Source: UBA12202 sp049595035
Lineage (GTDB): Bacteria; Pseudomonadota; Alphaproteobacteria; Puniceispirillales; UBA1172
Assembly (NCBI GenBank): GCA_049595035.1
Contig: JBMYKD010000027.1
Coordinates: forward strand, 1-18,613
Direction of reading: 5' to 3'
Length of the DNA: 18,613 bases
Shown here: positions 1-8,014 of the stretch, piece after piece
How positions within the stretch are numbered: the stretch's first letter is position 1
How the letters are laid out: every line of letters begins with the position of its first letter
Made by a program: the position numbers and the translations under genes
The notes under the pieces: generated by a model
What the model was told of the DNA's origin: nothing
Databases searched by the model: none
What the model saw: only the letters and a program-made list of their open reading frames with translations

Positions 1-42
1 CATAAAGAGTTCGTCATGACTAAACTCTACCGTAGTGCCTAA
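1..42 (+). CDS. C-terminal end of an upstream gene, possibly sulfolactate sulfo-lyase large subunit (SuyB)
   Basis: Frame 1 is open from the window edge and ends with TAA at 40-42, giving HKEFVMTKLYRSA. The other two forward frames stop within the first 18 bases. The tail resembles the short conserved C-terminus of UxaA/altronate-dehydratase-like sulfo-lyases of the SuyB type, as I remember them. The following two genes are the usual companions of suyAB, which supports the guess. SuyB would release sulfite from (R)-sulfolactate to give pyruvate. Only 13 residues are visible, so the identity is inference and could be wrong. That a gene ends here is more likely than which gene it is. Confidence 0.35.
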   Translation, partial: HKEFVMTKLYRSA

Positions 43-82
43 TCAGGAACGGCTGGTAAAGGTATGATATTCCGGTATTCAT

Positions 83-1021
83 ATGACAGCTGATATTATT
101 ATCACGGAGTTTCTGGATGAAGATGCTGAACGGTTTCTTCATGCGAAAACGACTGTATTTCGTGATGATCAGCTGGCTTATGATCCGGAACAATTATGTT
201 CCATTGTTGGTGAGGCGCGGGCATTAATTATTCGTAACCGCACCATCATTGACAACAGATTACTGGATGCCGCCCCTAAGCTGGAAGTGATTGGACGGCT
301 TGGGGTCGGGCTTGATAATATCGATATGGTGGGATGCCGTGACAGGCAGGTCACGGTTATCCCGGCAATCGGCGCCAATAGTGATAGTGTAGCCGAATAT
401 GTCATGACAGCAATGATGGTCATGATGCGACCGGTATGGCATGCTACTGCCCCCATGATTGATGGTATCTTTCCGCGACAGTCAATGGGGCAGGGTCGTG
501 AAATTGGCGGTAAGATTCTGGCGATTATAGGATATGGCGCTATTGGTCGCAATGTTGCCCGACGCGCAAAGGCAATGGGTATGCATATCATGGGATATGA
601 TCCGGCGTTTAAGGCAGAACCGGGGCTTGATGTGCAGGAAGCAACATTACCGGAATGTCTGGCATCAGCAGATGCCATTAGTCTTCATATGCCGCTTAAC
701 GATCAGACCCGCCATATGATCAATGCAGATACCATCAGCCAGATGAAAAAAGGGGCGGTGCTGATCAATACGGCACGGGGCGGGATCATTGACCATGATG
801 CCTTAGCGGAAAGCTTGCGGATGGGGCATCTTGGCGGTGCGGCCATTGACGTATTTACTGATGAGCCGCCACCCAGAGAATCGCTGGAGATATTTCAGGG
901 GTTGGATAATATCTGGCTAACCCCACATATAGCAGGGGTTACTCAGGAAGCCACTAGGCGTGTGTCATGGATGACGGTCGAGGCGGTGGCAAAGCATCTT
1001 TCCCTTTCATCACCCCATTAG
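83..1021 (+). CDS. slcC: D-2-hydroxyacid dehydrogenase, probable (S)-sulfolactate dehydrogenase
   Basis: This is a 312-residue NAD-dependent D-isomer 2-hydroxyacid dehydrogenase of PGDH-like architecture. The nucleotide-binding loop GYGAIG is at about residues 151-156, followed by an aspartate near 173, which favours NAD over NADP. The catalytic triad is visible: Arg232 in NTARGG, Glu261 in DVFTDEP and His282 in LTPHIAG. The substrate loop RLGVGLDNID is at 72-81. Length fits sulfolactate dehydrogenases and lacks the regulatory ACT domain of many PGDHs. An LDH2-family gene 16 bases downstream makes SlcC, which oxidises (S)-3-sulfolactate to sulfopyruvate in the cytoplasm, the best call. A generic 2-hydroxyacid or phosphoglycerate dehydrogenase remains possible. 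The ATG at 83 is the first start after an in-frame TGA at 65-67; I see no convincing Shine-Dalgarno before it. Confidence 0.72.
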   Translation: MTADIIITEFLDEDAERFLHAKTTVFRDDQLAYDPEQLCSIVGEARALIIRNRTIIDNRLLDAAPKLEVIGRLGVGLDNIDMVGCRDRQVTVIPAIGANSDSVAEYVMTAMMVMMRPVWHATAPMIDGIFPRQSMGQGREIGGKILAIIGYGAIGRNVARRAKAMGMHIMGYDPAFKAEPGLDVQEATLPECLASADAISLHMPLNDQTRHMINADTISQMKKGAVLINTARGGIIDHDALAESLRMGHLGGAAIDVFTDEPPPRESLEIFQGLDNIWLTPHIAGVTQEATRRVSWMTVEAVAKHLSLSSPH

Positions 1022-1037
1022 TTTAGAGGCAGAAAAC

Positions 1038-2045
1038 ATGTCTGATCAGGTTTTAACCATTACTGATACAACCAAACGTGTAACAGAGGCTTTTACAGCT
1101 AGCCGGATTGCGCCCGATATCGCGGCTTCTGTTGCTGATGCGCTGATCCGCGCAGAATGTGATGGCAAGTCAGGTCATGGCCTGTCACGGGTGGGCAGTT
1201 ATGCGGCACAGGCACGATCAGGAAAGGTTGATGGCTTTGCCCGTTTTTCCGTCACCCATCCGAAGCCGGCCATGATGGCGGTGGATGTGGCAAGCGGCTT
1301 TGCTTATCCGGCGCTTGATGCCGTAAATCAAGAACTGCCAGCATTGGCCAGAACCCATGGCATTGCTATGGCGGGATTGCATCATTCGCATCATTGCGGA
1401 GTCGCTGGTCATCATGTTGAAGCCGCGGCAGATCAGGGGATGATTGCTTTGCTTTTTGCCAATACACCTTCTGCCATGGCACCATGGGGCGGGCGTACGG
1501 CCTTGCTGGGTACGAACCCGATTGCATTTGCCGCGCCAGTGGCAGATGCGCCACCAATTGTCATTGATCTGGCCACGTCATCGGTGGCACGGGGTGGTAT
1601 CATGAAAGCCGCTGCTAATGATCAGCCCATTCCCGAAGGCTGGGCGCTTGATGCTGATGGTCAGCCAACAACAGATGCTAAAGCTGCCCTCAAAGGAACC
1701 ATGACTCCTATGGCAGAAGCCAAAGGAGCTGCTTTAGCCCTGATGATCGAAGTGCTGGCGGCTGCATTGACAGGGGCGCATTTTGCTTATGAAGCATCGT
1801 CTTTTCTTGATGCTGAGGGCAAACCGCCGCATTCAGGCCAGTTAATGATCATGATAGATGCAGAGGCGTTTTCACCACAAACGACCGTCCGTATTGCAGA
1901 TATGGCGCAACGGATCAGTGATGATGGGGCACGATTGCCCGGAGAAGGTCGTCTTGCCAGACGGCAAAAAGTTGAACGTGATGGCTTGACGGTTCCGCGT
2001 CAGATATTGGATATTCTAGAAAGATTAGTTTCAACACCTGTTTAG
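1038..2045 (+). CDS. comC: LDH2/malate-type oxidoreductase, probable (R)-sulfolactate dehydrogenase
   Basis: A 335-residue member of the LDH2/MDH2 (AllD, YiaK, ComC) family, which uses an NAD(P)-binding fold unlike classical Rossmann dehydrogenases. The catalytic-histidine motif appears as GHGLSR at residues 46-51 (family usual SHGxxR, so Ser is Gly here). A His-rich segment around 115-127 corresponds to the family NSHHFG region. Cofactor-side motifs NTPSAMAPWGG (142-152), GTNPIAFAAP (158-167) and VIDLATSSVARG (175-186) are intact. In characterised sulfolactate degraders ComC reduces sulfopyruvate to (R)-sulfolactate, the substrate of the sulfo-lyase, so it forms a racemising pair with the preceding dehydrogenase. 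AGAGG at 1025-1029, eight bases before the ATG, supports the start. Other LDH2 enzymes (malate, ureidoglycolate, proline-derived imines) are alternatives. Confidence 0.68.
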   Translation: MSDQVLTITDTTKRVTEAFTASRIAPDIAASVADALIRAECDGKSGHGLSRVGSYAAQARSGKVDGFARFSVTHPKPAMMAVDVASGFAYPALDAVNQELPALARTHGIAMAGLHHSHHCGVAGHHVEAAADQGMIALLFANTPSAMAPWGGRTALLGTNPIAFAAPVADAPPIVIDLATSSVARGGIMKAAANDQPIPEGWALDADGQPTTDAKAALKGTMTPMAEAKGAALALMIEVLAAALTGAHFAYEASSFLDAEGKPPHSGQLMIMIDAEAFSPQTTVRIADMAQRISDDGARLPGEGRLARRQKVERDGLTVPRQILDILERLVSTPV

Positions 2046-2083
2046 GATTATGATCGTAAAATAAGAGGATCAAAGGAAAAAAT

Positions 2084-4003
2084 ATGCTGCATTGGAAAAT
2101 GGATTGTGATGCTGATGGATATGTCTGGTTAACCATTGATGTCGCAGAAAAATCGGTAAATGTACTGACTCATGCTGTGCTGGAAGAACTGGATCAGATT
2201 GTTAGCGATCTGACAAAACAGGATAATATCAAAGGTCTGGCGTTGCTTTCAGGCAAGCCGGGCGGGTTTGTCTATGGGGCAGATGTGCGTCAATTCGAGT
2301 TGTTCAAGGATGCAGAAGCGGTATCAGATCATATCCAGACTGTTCATCATATGATGAATAAGCTAGCCGCCGCCCCTTTTCCTACGGTTGTGGGTATAGA
2401 AGGTGTAGCCGTAGGTGGCGGTCTGGAATTATCATTGGCGTTTGACTGGATGATTGCCACAGCATCACCAAAAACTCAGCTAGGCTTTCCCGAAGTCGGG
2501 CTTGGTATTTTGCCGGGTTATGGTGGTTCTGGTCGTTCCTATCGCCGTGTGGGACTGGAAAAGGCACTTGAGTTGATGATGACTGGCAAAAGCGTAAATG
2601 CTGATAAAGCGCTGGCAATGGGTCTTGTCGATGAACTGGTAGCTAGCGAAAGCGAGTTAGCCGCCGCTGCCAGATCATGGCTTGATGCCCAGAATGGTGT
2701 TAAACCGGTGCGTGACATGCAGCCACTTGCTGCTGATACCGACGCTATATTCAAGGCGGCTAGTGATGCCTATCTGTCACGCACCCGGCCAGATCATACA
2801 CCAGCCCCTTTTGCTATTCTGGATCATGTCAGGGATAATATGGCAGATCCACAGGCCATGACGGATGCAGAACTAACAATTTTCCCAGCTTTGATGACAA
2901 GTCCTGCCTCCAAAGGCTTACGGCGGTTATTTGACTATCAGGACAGGGTGCGTAAATCTGGTCGCGGCGATAGTGGCATCAGTCATGTGCATGTCATTGG
3001 TGCTGGTGTTATGGGCGGCGATATTGCGGCCTATACCGCGATGATGGGATTTCAGGTCACATTGAGTGATCAGAACGAAGACGCAATCAATAAGGCTATC
3101 GATAGAGCCAGAATATTATATGAACGCCGCCTGAAAACCGAAGATAGAATAGCTGACGCCTTATCAAGGCTGGTGGCTGATCCGGCGGGTGATGGTATGG
3201 CCAAAGCCGACCTGATGATCGAAGCCGTAGCAGAGCGACTGGACATCAAAAAAATAGTCTTTCGGGATATGGAACAGAAAGCCAAGCCCGATGCAATTCT
3301 GGCCACAAATACCTCATCAATTCCATTGGCATCCATTGCTGAAGAACTTGATCATCCTGAGCGACTGGTGGGAATTCATTTTTTTAATCCAATGCCAGTC
3401 CTGCCGCTTGTCGAAATTATCTGGGCTGATACCACGGCGGATGAAGTGACGGCACGCGCGATGAAATTTGCAGGTCAGTTGAAAAAAATGCCTATTCGGT
3501 GCAAATCAGCGCCCGGATTTCTGGTTAACCGGGCGCTTCTGCCTTATATCTATGGCGGCATATCCAAGATGCTTGCGGGCACAGACCCTGACCAAATTGA
3601 TGAAGCGATGGTGGATTATGGCATGCCAATGGGGCCGATTGAACTGGCTGATCAGGTCGGGCTCGATGTAACCCATGATGCAGGCCTGCCACTGGGGATA
3701 GCTGATGATGTAGCCGCGGCATTGCAAGAACACATCAGTAAAGGTAATCTTGGGCGTAAATCAGGAAGCGGGTTTTACGAATGGGATGGCAAAAAAGCTA
3801 TCAGGCCGCGTCGCCAGTATCCCACATCGGAATCAGCAATGCTGGCCAGAGAGTTATTGCAACCCATGATCAGAGAATGCCAGTCTGCTGTTGATGAAGG
3901 TATTGTAGAAAATGCTGATATGGCAGATGCCGGAATGATTTTCGGCACTGGTTTCCCCGGATTCCGGGGTGGGCCGCTATTTTGGGCAAGTCAACAGAAA
4001 TAG
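2084..4003 (+). CDS. fadJ: Bifunctional enoyl-CoA hydratase / 3-hydroxyacyl-CoA dehydrogenase (FadB/FadJ type)
   Basis: A 639-residue fusion with an N-terminal crotonase domain (about 1-190), a linker, an NAD-binding 3-hydroxyacyl-CoA dehydrogenase domain (about 300-480) and C-terminal 3HCDH domains. The hydratase glutamates are present: Glu115 in GGGLELSL and Glu137 in FPEVGLG. The dinucleotide loop is GAGVMGGDIA at 307-316. The dehydrogenase His432 (HFFNPMP) and Glu444 (LVEII) are in place, and GFPGFRGGPLFW near the C-terminus is typical of the multifunctional alpha subunit. It hydrates trans-2-enoyl-CoA and oxidises the L-3-hydroxyacyl-CoA to 3-ketoacyl-CoA. It is shorter than enterobacterial FadB/FadJ (about 715-730), mainly in linker regions. 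AAGGA at 2073-2077 precedes the ATG by six bases. No thiolase partner lies in the window. Confidence 0.85.
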   Translation: MLHWKMDCDADGYVWLTIDVAEKSVNVLTHAVLEELDQIVSDLTKQDNIKGLALLSGKPGGFVYGADVRQFELFKDAEAVSDHIQTVHHMMNKLAAAPFPTVVGIEGVAVGGGLELSLAFDWMIATASPKTQLGFPEVGLGILPGYGGSGRSYRRVGLEKALELMMTGKSVNADKALAMGLVDELVASESELAAAARSWLDAQNGVKPVRDMQPLAADTDAIFKAASDAYLSRTRPDHTPAPFAILDHVRDNMADPQAMTDAELTIFPALMTSPASKGLRRLFDYQDRVRKSGRGDSGISHVHVIGAGVMGGDIAAYTAMMGFQVTLSDQNEDAINKAIDRARILYERRLKTEDRIADALSRLVADPAGDGMAKADLMIEAVAERLDIKKIVFRDMEQKAKPDAILATNTSSIPLASIAEELDHPERLVGIHFFNPMPVLPLVEIIWADTTADEVTARAMKFAGQLKKMPIRCKSAPGFLVNRALLPYIYGGISKMLAGTDPDQIDEAMVDYGMPMGPIELADQVGLDVTHDAGLPLGIADDVAAALQEHISKGNLGRKSGSGFYEWDGKKAIRPRRQYPTSESAMLARELLQPMIRECQSAVDEGIVENADMADAGMIFGTGFPGFRGGPLFWASQQK

Positions 4004-4012
4004 GACAAGTAG

Positions 4013-5788
4013 ATGTATCACGCTCCACTGAAAGATATGCGTTTTGTTTTCCGTCACCTGATTGATCGGTCAGCATTAGCTGACACCTATGATCATGATG
4101 CATTAGGCGATGATCTGTCAGATGCTATTTTTGAAGAAGCCGCCAAATTTGCATCTGATATTATTGCGCCAACAAATGCTGGTGGAGATAAAGGATCAGT
4201 AAGGTCTGATCATGGTGAGGTGACGACGCCGCCCGGTTTTAAAGATGCTTATGCCGCTATGGGAGCGGCTGGCTGGACAGCCATGGATGCAAGTGAAGAT
4301 CATGGTGGTCAGGCCATGCCAATGGCTATTTCAGCCTTTGTAAATGAAATGTGGCAATCAGCTAATATGTCATTTGCGCTATGTCATTTGCTGACTCAAG
4401 GCCAGATTTACGCGCTGGAAAAATATGCTTCGCCAGAACATAAAGCCCTCTATATCCCGCCAATGGTTGAAGGTCGCTGGACAGGTACCATGAATCTGAC
4501 CGAACCACAGGCAGGCACGGATTTAGCGGCTATCCGTAGCATGGCTATCCCCGAAGGAGATCATTACCGCATAACCGGCCAGAAGATTTATATCACCTAT
4601 GGTGAACATGATATGGCGGAAAATATCGTGCATCTGTTACTGGCGCGAACACCTGATGCGCCGGAAGGCCATAAAGGTATTTCGGTTTTTCTGGTGCCAA
4701 AATATCTGATCGAACCTGATGGAAGCCTTGGTGCCCGCAATGATGTTACCTGTGTATCCATTGAAAAGAAGTTGGGCATAAAAGGATCACCAACAGCGGT
4801 TCTGCAATATGGTGATGAAGGTGGTGCTGTTGGCTATCTGGTTGGGGAGCTTCATAAAGGGCTTGAGATCATGTTTGCGATGATGAACCATGCCCGTTTT
4901 ATGGTTGGCGTTCAGGGATTAGCCATCAGTGAACGCGCCTGTCAACAGGCCATTTCCTATGCGATGGACAGAAAACAGGGCACGCCACTGGGTGGTAAGG
5001 AAGGTGATCCCATTATCGGGCATCCTGATGTGCTGCGTCTGGTGGCTAGTATGCGCGCCGATATTATGGCCATGCGCAGTTTGCTTGGTATTGGTGCCGC
5101 GGCCATGGATATGGCATCCCATAATCAGGATAAAAGCCATCAGGATAGGCTAGGGCTTCTGGTTCCCATTATTAAAGGCTGGCTGACCGAGCTATCGCTT
5201 GAAATTACGTCTCAGGCTGTTCAGGTTCATGGTGGTATGGGCTTCATTGAAGAAACGGGTGCAGCACAGCATTACAGGGATGCGCGCATTTTACCAATCT
5301 ATGAAGGAACAACCGCCATTCAGGCCAATGATCTGGTATTCCGCAAAACCTTGCGGGATGGCGGGGCTTCAATCATGGCTCTGCTGGATGAAATGGATAA
5401 AGATATGAACGGGATTGCGGCGGATAATGCGGAAGATATATTACGCATGGCTGGCCGTGTTCGTCTTGCGGTTGACCGGGCACGCGATGCCATTAACCAT
5501 TTGCTGGCTTCGGCTAATTCGCCTCGCAAAGCTGCTGCTGGTGGTCATCATTTTATTATGATGATGGGTATGCTAACAGGTGGCTGGCAGATGGTACGGG
5601 GAGCGGCGATTGCTCGCCGGCAAAGTCAGGATGCTGGGGCTGATATTGATTTTCTGACGACCAGATGGACATTAGCCGATGTGTTCATTACCCAGCGCAT
5701 GCCGCAAGTTGATGCTCTGGCTGAAACGATAATGAAAGGTGATGAAGCTGTGCTAGCAATCACGGCTGAATTATTAGCAGCGCAGTAG
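4013..5788 (+). CDS. Long acyl-CoA dehydrogenase, DmdC-like (FAD-dependent)
   Basis: A 591-residue flavin acyl-CoA dehydrogenase with the extra C-terminal domain seen in DmdC (3-methylmercaptopropionyl-CoA dehydrogenase) and related long-form enzymes. The N-terminus MYHAPLKDMRFV is characteristic of this branch. MNLTEPQAGTDLAA (160-173) is the FAD/substrate signature, QVHGGMGF (404-411) the second signature, and Glu431 in IYEGTTAIQ the likely catalytic base. It inserts the alpha-beta double bond, producing the substrate of the hydratase encoded just upstream; electrons would go to ETF. The gap to the preceding gene is nine bases, so co-translation is likely. The family contains both DMSP-catabolic DmdC and general medium/long-chain dehydrogenases, and the sequence by eye does not separate them. 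No dmdA, dmdB or dmdD gene is nearby in the visible part. Confidence 0.85.
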   Translation: MYHAPLKDMRFVFRHLIDRSALADTYDHDALGDDLSDAIFEEAAKFASDIIAPTNAGGDKGSVRSDHGEVTTPPGFKDAYAAMGAAGWTAMDASEDHGGQAMPMAISAFVNEMWQSANMSFALCHLLTQGQIYALEKYASPEHKALYIPPMVEGRWTGTMNLTEPQAGTDLAAIRSMAIPEGDHYRITGQKIYITYGEHDMAENIVHLLLARTPDAPEGHKGISVFLVPKYLIEPDGSLGARNDVTCVSIEKKLGIKGSPTAVLQYGDEGGAVGYLVGELHKGLEIMFAMMNHARFMVGVQGLAISERACQQAISYAMDRKQGTPLGGKEGDPIIGHPDVLRLVASMRADIMAMRSLLGIGAAAMDMASHNQDKSHQDRLGLLVPIIKGWLTELSLEITSQAVQVHGGMGFIEETGAAQHYRDARILPIYEGTTAIQANDLVFRKTLRDGGASIMALLDEMDKDMNGIAADNAEDILRMAGRVRLAVDRARDAINHLLASANSPRKAAAGGHHFIMMMGMLTGGWQMVRGAAIARRQSQDAGADIDFLTTRWTLADVFITQRMPQVDALAETIMKGDEAVLAITAELLAAQ

Positions 5789-5814
5789 CGTATTTTCGTA
5801 TTGATTAGCATCAG

Positions 5815-6714
5815 ATGACAGACCCAGCAACGAAAAATGGTCTTGCCCTGATGATCATGGCATTGTCCATGTTTCTATTGAGTGTTGGTGATGTCACTGT
5901 CCGGTATATTGGTATATCTGTTCCGGCAGGACAGATAATTGCTATTCGCGGTGTTATTCTTATTACCATGTTATTGCCCCTGATGGGGATAATGCGTGAC
6001 CCGATCAAGTGGCGTTATGTGACCAATCCATGGGCCCTCATCAGGGGGATGGCAGAAATGGTTTCCACCTATTGTTTTTTTATCAGTATTCAGCTGATCC
6101 CCATTGCGACATCGACAACGATTGTTTTTATTTTTCCGGTTTTATTAACCCTGATATCCATTCCCTTATTCGGCGAAAAGGTCGGGGCGTTCCGTCTTGG
6201 TGCGGTTGCCTTAGGGTTTCTTGGGGTAGTGGTGATTGCAGCCCCGTCGGGTGAGGCCTTTGATATGGCCATGATATATCCTCTGATTACTGCTATCGGG
6301 CTGGTGGTGCGTGATCTGGTAACACGCCGCATTGATGATGATATCTCATCAGTATCAATCATCCTGACGACAGCTATGGTCACCAGTTTCGGCGGGTTTT
6401 TAAGCATACCATGGGGGTGGGTTCAGATTACCAGTGATCTTTATCCGGTATTTGTTATCGCCGCGGCATTGGTGGCATGTTCGTTTATTGCTTATGTCAT
6501 GGCTATCCGTCTGGGGGAATTATCGGTGATTGCCCCCACACAATATATGGTGATTTTATGGGCAACAATCTGGGGCGCGATATTCTGGGATGAAATACCT
6601 GAAGCCAGAGCATGGCTGGGTGGTGGTATGATCATCACGGCAGGATTGGTTATCCTGTGGCGCGAACATGTGAAACAGATCAGTCGTGAGCCTAGCGCTT
6701 TGCCTCTGGAATAA
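5815..6714 (+). CDS. EamA/DMT-family membrane transporter
   Basis: A 299-residue, strongly hydrophobic protein with about ten predicted membrane helices arranged as two EamA repeats, the drug/metabolite transporter layout (usual length about 290-310). The first repeat ends around VIAAPSG and the second covers the region from YPLITAIGLVVRD to GLVILWRE. Such proteins move small metabolites, often amino acids or organic acids, across the inner membrane, usually outward. Substrate cannot be read from the sequence. It follows the acyl-CoA dehydrogenase by 26 bases and is probably the last gene of the run. The Shine-Dalgarno before 5815 is poor. Its last 23 bases overlap the end of the convergent livM gene. 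An organic-acid or sulfonate role is only suggested by context. Confidence 0.82.
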   Translation: MTDPATKNGLALMIMALSMFLLSVGDVTVRYIGISVPAGQIIAIRGVILITMLLPLMGIMRDPIKWRYVTNPWALIRGMAEMVSTYCFFISIQLIPIATSTTIVFIFPVLLTLISIPLFGEKVGAFRLGAVALGFLGVVVIAAPSGEAFDMAMIYPLITAIGLVVRDLVTRRIDDDISSVSIILTTAMVTSFGGFLSIPWGWVQITSDLYPVFVIAAALVACSFIAYVMAIRLGELSVIAPTQYMVILWATIWGAIFWDEIPEARAWLGGGMIITAGLVILWREHVKQISREPSALPLE

Positions 6715-8014
6715 GCCCTTTCGGGGCAAACCGCAAGACTAGCATCATGATCAAGCCCATGGTCATCAGGCGGGTATGTGCCGCGCTTTCCAGTAAATGC
6801 GCCTTTAATGCCGAATCCGCGCTCATGCCGGAGGTCAGCAGTTCAATCAGCCATAACCCAAGCGGTTCTGCTTCAATCCAGAAAAACCAGATAATAAAAC
6901 CGCCAATAATTGATCCATAATTATTACCTGAACCGCCGACAATCACCATCACCCATATCAGGAACGTGTAGCGCAAGGGTTGATAAGATGCCGGGGTAAA
7001 CTGGCCATCCAGTGTTGTCAGCATAGCACCGGCTAAACCAAGAATGGCCGAGCCGATGATAAAAATCTGCAGGTGTCGGCTTTTTACATCCTTGCCCATG
7101 GCTTCGGCGGCAACTTCATTATCACGGATAGCCCGCATCATGCGGCCCCATGGTGATCGCAATGCCTTTTCTGCCATAATAAACAGGATAATGAGTACGG
7201 CGACAAACAGCATCAGATATGATATTTTCACAATCAGGGAAGACGCATTAATGACAGAAAAATTCATGCTGTCGGCCAGTGAATTCACCCATGCTTCTTT
7301 CTGTAATTCCAGTTCATAGGGGACGGGCCTTGGCAAACCATTGACATTTTTAACCCCACGCGCCATCCAGTCTTCGTTTTTAATGACATAGATAATAATT
7401 TCAGAAATGCCCAGTGTAGCAATCGCCAGATAGTCTGATCTTAACCCTAGCGCAATGCGGCCGATCAGCATGGCAATCAGCCCTGCCGCAATGGCACCGA
7501 CAATCCATGAAAACAGAATATGAAGGCCTAGCCCGCCAAGATAGCCTGTCTTCGCCGGTTCAACCGCCTCAATGGCTTCAATGGCCGGATCAGCAATAAA
7601 TCGATAAATGGCATATCCCAGAATAATAATCATAGCCATGCCCAGATATCGGCGGCGTGGATAATGTTTTAAATGGACTGTTTTTTTCCAGAAAATGGTA
7701 GCAGCCAGTATCACTAAACCCATGATAGCAAAGCCGCCCATTAATTGTGTTCCGCCAGCTGCCCATGCGGCTTCAACAGGCGGCATGGAAACAATGACAC
7801 CAGCTAGTCCGCCAACAGCGACAAAACCCATCACGCCAAAATTAACCAGTCCTGCATATCCCCATTGCACATTAACACCAAGTGCCATGATAGAAGAGAT
7901 GACACAGAGATTAAGAATGCTAAAGGCAACATTCCAGCTTTGATAAATGCCGACAATAGCCAGTAGAATTGCCATGCCAAAGAAAACAGAAAAGATACGC
8001 ATCGGGCTGGTCAT
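6692..8014 (-). CDS. livM: Branched-chain amino-acid type ABC transporter, permease LivM
   Basis: A 440-residue polytopic permease of the HAAT/Liv family. Diagnostic segments are GYAGLVNFGVMGF (52-64), LRSDYLAIATLGISEII (191-207) and the cytoplasmic coupling region EAMGKDVKSRHLQIF (304-318), with IVGGSGNNYGSIIGG (358-372) near the end. It forms the membrane channel with LivH. The protein is longer than typical LivM (about 300-360 residues in many short forms). The extra length is around residues 75-160, where two further hydrophobic stretches (about 91-108 and 124-140) flank a basic loop. Its ATG overlaps the livH stop as ATGA, and GGAGG lies eight bases upstream inside livH. It is the last gene of the operon, and no terminator is visible because the end is shared with the convergent DMT gene. 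Confidence 0.93.
   Translation of the reverse strand: MTSPMRIFSVFFGMAILLAIVGIYQSWNVAFSILNLCVISSIMALGVNVQWGYAGLVNFGVMGFVAVGGLAGVIVSMPPVEAAWAAGGTQLMGGFAIMGLVILAATIFWKKTVHLKHYPRRRYLGMAMIIILGYAIYRFIADPAIEAIEAVEPAKTGYLGGLGLHILFSWIVGAIAAGLIAMLIGRIALGLRSDYLAIATLGISEIIIYVIKNEDWMARGVKNVNGLPRPVPYELELQKEAWVNSLADSMNFSVINASSLIVKISYLMLFVAVLIILFIMAEKALRSPWGRMMRAIRDNEVAAEAMGKDVKSRHLQIFIIGSAILGLAGAMLTTLDGQFTPASYQPLRYTFLIWVMVIVGGSGNNYGSIIGGFIIWFFWIEAEPLGLWLIELLTSGMSADSALKAHLLESAAHTRLMTMGLIMMLVLRFAPKGLIPEAKR

Noticed and set aside
178..678. 166-codon open frame on the minus strand within slcC
   Set aside because: It lies entirely antisense to a gene with a clear dehydrogenase fold and catalytic residues, and its translation is Ser/Pro/Ile-rich with no recognisable domain.
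6715..6727. Small hairpin GCCC-loop-GGGC right after the DMT stop, as a possible terminator
   Set aside because: The stem has only four base pairs, there is no T run on either side, and the bases encode the conserved LivM C-terminus (FAPKGLIP) on the other strand.
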